The notes below the pieces were generated by a model that did no database searches, was not told the DNA's origin, and saw only the letters and a list, made by a program, of their open reading frames with translations. A stretch of DNA of 64,000 bases. Source: Dryocosmus kuriphilus. Lineage: Eukaryota; Arthropoda; Insecta; Hymenoptera; Cynipidae. Where the stretch lies: contig CM076193.1 in the NCBI GenBank assembly GCA_038277395.1, positions 85,327,583-85,391,582 of the forward strand. The letters are read 5' to 3'. The position numbers were made by a program, and so were the translations under genes. This document shows, one piece after another, positions 52,032-61,771 of this stretch; position 1 is the stretch's first letter, and every line of letters begins with the position of its first letter.

Positions 52032-53471
52032 CGGAGAGTCCCGATTCTCTATTATTTTGAATAACTGCATAACCTATACATAACAGCATGTATATCGTTT
52101 GCAGATGTATTCGTCCAGTCTGAAAAAAGAATCGCTAGCACAATGAGTACAAAAGAAGATAACATGGTTATCCCTGCTAGTGAATCGTTTTCTGTGGGCC
52201 TTCTTAAATAAAAATAACTTTTATCTGTATTCTGTGTTATTTACTGAATTATCTTTTTTAAATTCTTTCTAAATCGTTTTCTCTGGGTGGGTGGCTCTGC
52301 CCCCCCCCCCCCCCCCCCAAACCCCCGTCTTCGCCGCCCACACTTCCACACACCCACACCGTCTTCTACTCACCACCTCTTGTTACGCAATTTAAAAAAA
52401 AATAGTATGAGCAACTCGTGCGGGGCCACCGATTGCCCACTTGTGCGGGTGTGCGCACTCGTGAGCAATCGTTGACTTCCCGCACTAGTTGCACAATATA
52501 CTATTTCCCATTGCTCATCGATATAAATAAAGTTATTGCAGGTATTATATATATTTCATTTTGAAGATGAAGTTGACGTTTCCACCTTTACAAAATAATA
52601 TGAATAATCAATTTATATAACAATACAAATTATAGAATTAATTTATTAAAAATTTTTTTTTCTCAAAACTTCTTAGATGATTTGATATATTCTTTACGAA
52701 ATTCGGTTGAAATAAATGGTCCATTTATTCTTTTAATATGATCATTCCATAATTTGACTTCGATTCTGTGTCCATTTCTATTATTGCAATTTAATTTAGA
52801 TAGGTATGTTGTTCTCTAAGATCAACAACCTTTTTTCTGAATACCTTATCCTTGAAAAGCCCATCGTTTCTTTATAACAAAAATTGTATAGTTTATAAGT
52901 GACTGTAAAAAGTTTAAAGTACTGATTTTGACGAAAATCATAAAAATTATAAACTGAACAATCCAACTTATTTACATAAGACTGATAGTTTAATTCGACC
53001 GTCAAATATTCTGGTTGTCGTGTTAAGGTTGATACGGATATGAATGAATTTGAAAAAAGGTTTCCCGAGGTTGTTGAGCGTTGCGGTGTAACGAAAATCA
53101 TTAAATATTAAATGCTTTAACTAATTGATGATTTTTTCAAGACAATCACAGTAGGTATAGTCGTATTTATTTTTCATGATTTTCGGTCAATAACAGACGT
53201 CAATAGCAGTTTTTTAAAAAGTAATTTACAAATTATGAATGATGAAAAAAATGATTGATGCCTGACTAAATTGTAGATTACTTCTTCACTTGTGGTCAAC
53301 AAACATCTTTACAATAAAAACACTATAATAGAACTATTAAAAGTTTTGTTTAAAATTATTATAATGAAAAATTTCATCTAAAAAATCTTCAGCATTAGTA
53401 TCTAGATATTATTATTATTATTTGAATGAATATATTAATTGTTTTTAACTTTAAAACCAATTTTACTATGT
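52032..53471. other. No gene seen; poly(C) tract and AT-rich DNA
   Basis: A run of about 19 C at 52301-52319 lies in a C-rich patch. The rest is AT-rich and should include the 3' end of the minus-strand Helitron, but its terminal hairpin and CTRR end were not identified. Confidence 0.4.
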
Positions 53472-55437
53472 TTATGTATTCGGTTCGTCGAAGACGTAAT
53501 TTTTTACGTAAATTGCATTTCTCTTACTATCTAAATATACATGTAATGCAGACTAAGAACGAACTCGTGAAAATGCAACGTATAACTGACCGTGATTAAA
53601 AACATCTTTACGCAAATGAAGTCCTATATTTTTGAACGTCTGTCCCTGTGATTTGTTTATAGTCATGGCGAAAGCTAACTTAACTGGAAATTGTCTTCTT
53701 TTAAATGTAAATGGGTATACATTTTCGCAAAAATGTGTAATTCTATTTTTATACACTATTTTTCCAGATTTATCAGCCGTTAAAATTTTCCCGTTAAAAA
53801 TTTTGCAACGCAATAAGTTACTTGTAAGTTCTAAAATAAGTAATCTTGTACCATTGCATAGAACTTCGTTAATGCTTAAATTTCTAATAAGCATGATAAT
53901 ACAATTAAACCTTAAACTTAATTCATGAGGAGGAAGGCTAGGAGGAGATAAACTGTTAAAATATTCTTGCAGAATAATTTCGTTCATTTTATCATTGTCA
54001 GAATTATCAACACTATCTATACTTGTGTAAATTCGTTCACTCTTGGCATCTAGTAATTCAACTACTCTTTTATTAAGTTCTTCTGCGTCTGCATTTCTTG
54101 CAGATACTATTGCACATTCTGCAATCTCATTAAATTTGTTTTCCTTTATTAAGTTTAGATATAAATCTTCAACTATATCTGATTTAGTATTAGCAATGAT
54201 TTTTTCAGGAAGTTCTATCTTCTCATCTTCATCATTTAGAGTACCGTTACCCGCGTCTGATAAAAAATTTGCGAATTCTGTTTCTTCTGGTAAAAACACG
54301 CATTTTGAGTTAAAGAGTATATTTTAAAGTGTTTCCATAATTGGCTGAATTTAATTGATAAATTGAGTGTTTCACTTCGAGTTCCTCTTTCTCTGATAGG
54401 TAAAAGTTGTCTGAAGTCACCACCTAAAATTACAATTTTTCCTCCAAATGGTAGCAATTCCAGTGAAGGCCATAGTACAAATTTGTTTTCTTTTACCTCT
54501 TAACAGATGCTATAATGATGTGTACACAAAAGTTTTACCAGATCCTCTTGGTCCGTCAATATAAAAGCAAGTAAATTCAGGAGATTGATCATGATCTACT
54601 ATGTTCAAAATCCGGTTAACAAATTCTTTCTGTTCTTTATTTAATTTGGCAAATTGTTCTGTACCAATTTTCATGGCTTTTTCAGAGGATATATCTCGAT
54701 AGTTTCAATATTTTCGTTTATCACTGGCATTCCTGAGAAGTTGGAAATTCTATATCCTTCAGCCAGCAATATTTATTATTTAATTTTAATTTTTTTTTTT
54801 TATTTAATTATTTAATTAATTTAATATTTTGACCTTGAATTAAACCATTTTGTCTTATATAATCTTCTGCCATTGCTTGTTTAAATTCTTCCCATAGTTG
54901 GGCAGGCTGAAGTGGATGACAGTGTAATAAGATACAAACAAATAATCGACGAAGTCTTTTAGACATCTTGTATTGCACGTTTCCATTCTTCGTCATTTTC
55001 GTTTAGACCCAACACTATGCAAGTTCCTGTAAATGTCTGATGAACAGTATTATTCACAGTTCTTAATTTTTCAAAACTTGTGGTCCCTTTCACCGATATC
55101 AACAAAAGTCGTAAATTGAAAAGAATAAATTAAAAAAAGAGGACGAAAGAAAAAAGAGATTGAAGGGGTTTTGGTTGGTTGCCTTGTCTTTCCTCCATTT
55201 TTTTTTTTTTTTTTTTTTTGTTTTTTCAAATTTAATAAAAAAGATATTCTTGTTTTTTGTCCAAATTTAATCGTTTTTTTAATTCTTTGAAACTTTTTAG
55301 TTTCTAGTATAGAATTATTTATTTTTTTAGTAATTATTTTGGACGTTAAAGTGGGATTTCTTATCTTGATCTTTTTTCAGAATTTGATTTCATTATTAGA
55401 ATTTCTTTGTCCTGGATTGGAGGTCATTTAATTATTT

Positions 55438-57244
55438 TTGTTATTTTTCTTATTCATTATGTTTCTTAGAGAGATAAGAACATCACATGCTGCAGTAGCC
55501 CTACAAAAAACTAAACTTTCGTTGGATATTAACTTTAACTTGAGAAATAGTATTCTTCAAAAAGATTTTCTTCTGGAGTGTAGAAACAAGGATGTTTTAC
55601 CCAGTAAAATTTATAATTTAGATTCAAAATTTAAAGATTTTAATTTTCATAGCAATTTTTGTTCTATAATTTTTAATAAGAGCTTACATCGTTTTAAACA
55701 TTCGATGTTAAATTTACTGATAAAGGATATTTGTAACCATATAAATTTCTTAAAGTCAAAAATTTCAAACTTAAGAATAGAATTGGAAATTTTTTTACCA
55801 GAGTGGAGAATTATTGATCTTCTCAGACATCAAATTTTTCTTAATGATAAATTCTTGAATGATAGTAGAAAACATGAAAATAAGCTTATTAATTTAGTTT
55901 CAAAGCAAAGTAATATTCAAGAAGAAAATTTAAATTTGCACAAAATTCTAAATAAAAGAGAAAAAGATCCTTGGTTAGTAAATTTAACAGATATTCAAAT
56001 ACCAGATTCAGTAAAAGGTATTCTCAGATTAGGTAAGGGCTTCAGTCACATGGCGGTGAATTGTAGATCAAGACAGATGATTGAAATAATTAAGTATGTA
56101 GAAGCTAATATAGATAAAGTTCCTCAATTGAATCAGCAGGATTTCAGAAACAAAGTTTTACATTTATCTAAATGCTTTGTTGATAAGTATAGTTTGCATA
56201 TATAAGTAATATTGATCGTAGGATTGCAGGAGGACTATCAGTAACCAAAAAGTTTCTTATAAATAATCCTGATTTTATTTGCTCGAGTGCTGATAAGGGT
56301 AAAATTACTGTTTGCATGAAAAAGTCTGAATATACAAGAGATATGGACGTTTTACTTAATAAAAATGAAAATTTTGATTTATTGGAAGAAAATTCTCTGA
56401 AAAAACTAAAGAGTAGTAGTTTTCGAATCCTTGATAATTGGAGAAAGAAAGGACTTCTAGGGAAAGATATAAGATGGAAGGACATTGATACTACTAATTC
56501 TATTCTTCCTAGATGCTATGGTTTAAGGAAGATTCATAAGGAGAACTTACCTTTGAGAATAGTTATTTCAAGTATTAATAGTCCTACTAGATTTTTTGAA
56601 AAGAATTTTAATTTAATACTTAAAGATTCATCAACTTTTTCAAGCTATTGTATAAAAAATAGTTGGGAGTTTCAAAGGATTATAAATGAACAAACAGTTC
56701 CAGATAACTGTATACTGTTTTCTTTAGATGTTGTTGCAATGTTTCCGAATATACCTTTGGACTTAGTTAAAACAGCAATTTCAACAAGATGGGATAAAAT
56801 TAAATTACGTACAAGATTGGATAAAAAAGAATTTCTCAAAGGGATAGATTTCATTATGAATTCAACATATTTCAAATTTAATGGTAAATTCTATAAACAA
56901 AAGCTTGGGACTCCAGTAGGTTCTGTTATTTCTCCAATTTTAGCTGAAATAGTTATAGAAGATTAAAAAAATGTGTCTTGGAAAAATTAGGTTTTTTTTT
57001 GCCCTTTTACTTTCGATATGTGGATGACACAATTTTGTGTGTTCCTTTAGACAAACTTCAACAAGTTATTAATAGTTTCAATAGGTTTTACGGGAGCATA
57101 CAATTCACACATGAAATAGAAAATAAAAATACAATCGCTTTTTTAGATTTACAATTAATTAGACTTGCAAATGGTAATATTATCACTAATTGGCAAAGAA
57201 AAGACACACTTATTCAGGAAGATTGGTCAATTTTTTCTCGTTAA
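55438..57244 (+). pseudogene. Penelope-like reverse transcriptase, frameshifted
   Basis: The first frame (from about 55438 to 56205) has an N-terminal helical region, RFKHSMLNLLIKDICNHINF and IPDSVKGILRLGKGFSHM. The next (56206-56966) has CMKKSEYTRDMDVLL, RCYGLRKIHKENLPLR, LFSLDVVAMFPNIPL and GTPVGSVISPILAEIVIE. The third (56978-57244) has PFYFRYVDDTILCVP with the catalytic YVDD, and IAFLDLQLIRL. Telomerase-like RT order is clear. A TAA at 56203-56205, a frame change near 56966 and a stop at 57244 break it, and no GIY-YIG endonuclease follows in this copy. It is better preserved than copy 1 at 31640-40930. Confidence 0.85.
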
Positions 57245-57392
57245 ATCCTATTTCTAATAAAATTGCGTTGTTGTGTATGCATGGTAGTACGTTCTCTAAG
57301 GAATTTTAGTTTACGGTTAGACTTCCATGGGGTGACATCTCCATTCCCTCTTGCTGTCTAATTGATTAACTTTTTTTTTAAAGGTTGAGTTG

Positions 57393-57431
57393 CCTTGATA
57401 AGGGTGTTAGAGAAACACCGAAACGTTGGCG
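57393..57431 (+). ncRNA. Hammerhead-like hairpin in the Penelope-like element
   Basis: CTTGATAAG is followed by a perfect six-pair stem GGTGTT/AACACC and GAAACGTTGG. Stem plus GAAAC matches the stem II and second core box of minimal hammerheads reported in Penelope-like elements; the first box (expected CTGATGA) is altered. A related 3' half, GGTGTTACATGAACAGCGAAAC, split here by a shorter stem, lies near 40757-40778 in copy 1. Confidence 0.3.
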
Positions 57432-58571
57432 TTTTATATATTTTTAAAAATAATATTATAAGAATAAGAAAATAAAAGAATAAATTAAAAAAAGAGGACG
57501 AAAGAAAAGAGAGATTGAAGGGATTTTGGTTGGTTGCCTTCTCTTTCTTTCCTCCATTTTTTTTTGTTTTTTTTTTGTTTTTTTTTGTTTTTTCAAATTT
57601 AAAAAAAAAAATCTTTTTGTTTTTTGTCCAAATTTAATCGTTTTTTTAATTCTTTGAAACTTTTTAGTTTCTAGTATAGAATTATTTATTTTTTAGTAAT
57701 TATTTTGGACGTTAAAGCGGGATTTCTTATCTTGATCTTTTTTCAGGATTTGATTTCATTATTACATTCGACCTATTGTACTGAATTTTCCTTGACGAGA
57801 TTGCCATTGAGAAACCTTTTCACTATTTATTTTTACTTTCTTAAAATTATAATGTTAAGGAATTTCTGTGTAAAAATATTTTGTAGCATTTTCATCTCGT
57901 CCGTTTAAAGCAAAATAATCTAACAGCATTGTTGCTTGATCCAAAACAGATTTTATTTTATAATCTTTCATTTCATCATCAATAGTTATAGTTTGTTCAT
58001 GTGGTAAATGTACAGGTAACCGATGAATAGAGTGACTTTTTTTTGTAAATGTTTACTTAATGTACGCCAGCTTGCTTCAACAGGACCTACATAACGAGTT
58101 TCAAGAAAATCCTTTATTTCATCCTGATTAATTTCACTAATTTCTATAGCAGAAGAATCATGGCCCTTATATATGTATTTATATAAATATTTAACATCTC
58201 TAACAGATGAGACCACTTTAACATTGATGTGGCAATTAAATAAAAGTAGTAAGGTTGGACAATAAGGAAGAAAATTTCGATTATCTACTAAATAGTTGCC
58301 TGGTCGTTCATAAGTAATACCCGTTTCTCTTCTGCGATAAGAAATTCTTTCGTTTTCATCGATTATGCTGTTTTCTCTATACTCTTTTGGATAATGTTTG
58401 GAATACTTTTCAAACACCAATCATCACACGGTCCATGAATCATAATTTTCATCACGATTTCATGTAAAATTGGATTTGATGTATGATCAGGAATTTCTGA
58501 TGAAATATAACGATCTACAACGTCAGAAGTCATTATTTTTTAATTAGGTTTTTAAATGATTAATAAATGAA

Positions 58572-59183
58572 TGTTGGGCAAACCTCGCTTTCGAAATTCT
58601 ATTACATACACAAAAGATAGAACTTCTCCAAAAAAATGTTGACGAACGACTAAGTCCATTAAATAGTGTATTTACAGACAATTTAGTTTAGTACAAACTA
58701 CAAGGGACCATTCTACTACTTTAGGTGGCATCCTTGCGACCTTTCTAAAACTCTTTTCACTTTTCGTCCCAGATTAGGGTGCCTTCTGAGATTTATATTG
58801 ATTTGCTGCCGTACCTAGGGTCGCTTTGTCATGCCATCTGTAATTCAAAATTGAGGAAACTTTCAAATTTTGTTACGTCAGAAGGAAGGAGGGCCTACTG
58901 TCTCTCTCCCACAATTTTCTAACCAATTAGAGAAGTTCTTGTACCCCCTCTAACTCTGTCGAAAATCTATGTACCACCAACGCTCACCCCTTAGCCAAAA
59001 AGGGCAGATACTTTTCCACCGTTAACTAGAGAACACTCAAACTCGTTTTGAGCCTCTATTAATCTCAGAAATTCTCTTCGTTATAAATTTCTCTCTGTCC
59101 ATTATTCTAGTGCTGTTTTTACATTAAATAAAATATATATTAATACAAAGAAACATTGAACCCATTCATTCCAGCAAATAACA
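58572..59183 (+). repeat. BEL/Pao 5' LTR (612 bp)
   Basis: It begins TGTTGGGCAAACC and ends AATAACA, the TG...CA signature, one base before the primer-binding site. The second LTR is not in the window, so the left boundary rests on the TG start and on the distance to the primer site. Confidence 0.7.
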
Positions 59184-59184
59184 T

Positions 59185-59197
59185 TGGTCCTTCGAGC
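59185..59197 (+). promoter_or_regulatory. Primer-binding site complementary to tRNA-Tyr 3' end
   Basis: TGGTCCTTCGAGC is complementary to a tRNA 3' end GCTCGAAGGACCA. That matches insect tRNA-Tyr, whose acceptor strand begins CCTTCGA. Thirteen bases pair before the match ends. Confidence 0.65.
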
Positions 59198-59766
59198 GCG
59201 ATTGATTGTTTTATATCGCGCATCAAATATACCGCCGCGTCGTGTAAAACAATGCTTTCGTCAAGCTTAACATCAGTGCAGTGCAATGACAAGTGAGTGA
59301 ACTAGTGCATATATCGTTATATACCTCAACAAACAATTCAAGAGAGTTAACGAATGCATAAAGCCGTGTGCAAAGCTGTGACGAACTATTAATCAGTGCT
59401 AGAATAAAGAGGAAATTGGACAGTGATTCAAGGATAGACCATTTTTGTGGTCCAGGCAATAATATCCTGGAACTATTTCAATATACACACAATTTATGGT
59501 TCAGAGTCACTTGGTAAACTAATCCATAAATCAACATCTTCGCCGTGGGTCCGAGAAGTTCCAGCATTCAAAGGTGCAGCTTCCAGGAGTTCAGTGATCA
59601 GAGGCGCAACTTCCAGTCTCCCAGCATCCAGTAAAAATGTCGCAGTTCAACATCCGTCAAGGTAAGCGAAGTTTTTGAGTCACCATCCTATGACTTTATT
59701 CTTTATTATTTATCCTGTATTTATCCACTGTATTCCGCGACAATTTTGATGGTATAATTAACAAAA

Positions 59767-61739
59767 ATGACGGACGAACAGAGAGTAGGACAATTAAAAC
59801 ATTTACGTCGAATAATTAAACGTAGATTAACCAGTTTTGAAAAAGCATTAAGTGAATTCGACTCCAATCCGGACGCCGACTTTGAACTTCTAGATATCAA
59901 TGGTAGATTATCAAAACAGACGCCTTTATGGGACGAATTCGAGGAAATGCAAAATGAATTAGATCCGCTGACAGAAGACGACGATGATCGAACTGCTCAG
60001 GAAAACGAAAGAACTTCTTTCGAGACTAGATTTTTCACTCTCAACAGAAGGGCAAGAAAATTAATTCAAAAGCATCAGGCCGCGAAAGAAAATATGAAAT
60101 CAAATCAGTCAAGCGGCGCGGCGGTTTAGGTTCAGAAAATTCTGACGCTTTAGAAAGAGTCGCAAATACAATTCCGGTATATCCATTAAACATACAAGTT
60201 CCTGAAAATGCAATTCCAATAGATCTATTAAATAGACAAATTTCTGAAAATGCAACTACTGCATACCCATTATTAATTAACGAAAATGTCGAAAAGCGAA
60301 ATTCGATCAATTCACAGAAGGCAGGTTTTCCAGACCAGGCAGGTCATTTTCTGTTGGATCCCAATCTTCCCAAATTCGGGTTGCCATCCTTTTCAGGAAC
60401 ATTTGACTCATCGTTAGGATTTCGAGACACCTTCAATTCTATAGTGCACGCAAATACTCAAGTTCCTCTTACATTTAAATTCCATTACCTAAAATCATGT
60501 ATTACAGGCGAAGCAGCCGATGTAATAGCTTCGCTGGAAGCATCTAGCGAGAATTATGAAATTGCGTGGAAATTATTGACCGATCGCTGTGACAATCGCA
60601 AATTTATCGCGGAGAGTCACGTCAGCGCTCTTTTTAACATTCCATTCGTTTCAAAAGATTTTTCTGTTCGCGATTTGTTAGATAAATTACAAAAACGTGT
60701 TAGAGCCTTGCGCGCTCTCAATCAACCAGTCAATCAGTGGGACTTAGTTCTCATTCATGTTATCAAGGATAAACTCCCAAATAACCTTCGCGAAAAATGG
60801 GAAGAATTCACCGGAACTTCAAAAATATCGAATATAAAGGAGTCAACTACATTTTTAGAGCGCCGAGCGCAAATCGAAATTACTCGGTCGTCTCAGGTAC
60901 AGAATAACTTAAATAAAGGTCAGAAGGTTCATGATAGGCCCGCGTCAGGTCACGGCTCACATCCACCACGCGCCTTTTCAGCTACGGTTCCCTCAAATCC
61001 AAATTCAAAAGTTCCAAAAACTCAAAGAGTATGCCCCATGTGTAAAGGGGAGCATGGTATCTATTCATGTAATCAGTTCTTAAAGCTAGCCCCTCAAGAG
61101 CGACTCACTGAAGTCAAAAATGGATGTCGCAAATGTTACAAGCGGCACAATTCTTTGTTACATTTTGAACAAAGGAAGGAAGATCCTGTTCAATCAGGTG
61201 CTGATACAGGAGCTTCCACCAGTAGTTATCACTTGAAAGTTCCCTCCGAAGTTTATTCAGCTACCACTATCGTCAATATTCGCGATGGTCAAGGTAATTA
61301 TCAGCCCTGTCGTATCATGTTAGACGGGGGTGCTCAATCATGTACAATTGCAAATAATTGCGTGTCACGACGTGGCTTGCATAAAACACATTTCGAGATT
61401 CCACTTTTATCAGATCACATGCAAACCAACGTTAAATTCGCGACATCAGCTATCGTCAAATCTAGATTTGACAATAAAAAACGCAAACTCGATCTTTTAG
61501 TAGTCAATCAAATTGCCGATGCGATGCCCAGTAGCCTCTCGATAGAAATGAATTTTTAATTCCGCCTAATGTGTTTTTAGCTGATTCAAATTTTCATGAG
61601 GCAGCTCCAGTCGACATAATTATCGATGCAGAATTCGCGTATTCATTTTTGCTCACAGTACAACTACGAATAAAGGGACACACTGCCGTCCTACAGAAAA
61701 CTATTTTAGGATGCTTTATTGCAGGAAGGGTTTAGAATC
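59767..61739 (+). pseudogene. BEL/Pao gag and protease region, frameshifted
   Basis: The first frame (59767-60129) encodes the N-terminal coiled region (LKHLRRIIKRRLTSFEKAL). A frame change near 60115 leads to the second (to 61559), with the DUF1759 capsid-like domain (LPKFGLPSFSGTFDSSLGFR), an RREK..EEFTG helix and a zinc-finger region (CPMCKGEHGIYSC, CRKCYKRHNSLLHF). The aspartic protease (DUF1758) follows, with IMLDGGAQSCTI; the usual D-S/T-G reads DGG. A further one-base shift at about 61555 continues as PPNVFLADSNFHEAAPVDII to a TAG near 61735. The protein is Gag plus protease of a Pao-type element; this copy cannot make it intact. Confidence 0.85.
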
Positions 61740-61771
61740 AAAATTGCAAATCGAATAACCATGTAACAAAA

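Larger units (their letters stand above)
55119..57764 (+). mobile_element. Penelope-like element copy 2 with direct terminal repeats
   Basis: Direct repeats of about 280-290 bp lie at 55119-55398 and 57474-57764, both beginning AAAAGAATAAATTAAAAAAA and ending TTTGATTTCATTATTA. Between them lies the RT gene. Such same-orientation terminal repeats (pLTRs) are a known feature of Penelope-like elements. It is inserted into the Helitron helicase gene, whose frame resumes close to both ends. A hammerhead-like hairpin precedes the right repeat. Confidence 0.8.
53472..58540 (-). pseudogene. Helitron Rep/helicase protein, truncated and split by a Penelope-like element
   Basis: Minus-strand pieces in order: 58540-57780 (HEIVMKIMIHGPC, KYLYKYIYKGHD, ETRYVGPVEASWRT, TIDDEMKDYKIKS, to about KFSTIGRM); insertion of the Penelope-like element at about 57764-55119; then 55118-54808 (LRLLLISVKGTTSFEKLRTV, RRLFVCILLHC) and the Pif1-type helicase with Walker A GPRGSGKT at 54554-54531, VILGGDFRQLLPI near 54435-54400 and TINKSQGQTFKNIG with QLYVAFSRVRS near 53560. 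After an in-frame TAG at 53555-53553 the tail VKNYVFDEPNT runs to TAA at 53474-53472. The HUH nuclease motif region is missing at the 5' side, where a BEL LTR starts at 58572. Frameshifts near 58410 and 54500 add to the loss. Inactive rolling-circle transposon copy. Confidence 0.85.

Noticed and set aside
52287..52475. Proline-rich frame at the poly(C) tract
   Set aside because: Proline codons come from the homopolymer; no other support.
52796..53101. 101-codon minus-strand frame
   Set aside because: AT-rich, Tyr/Phe/Asn-biased composition, no motif or splice context; most likely chance.
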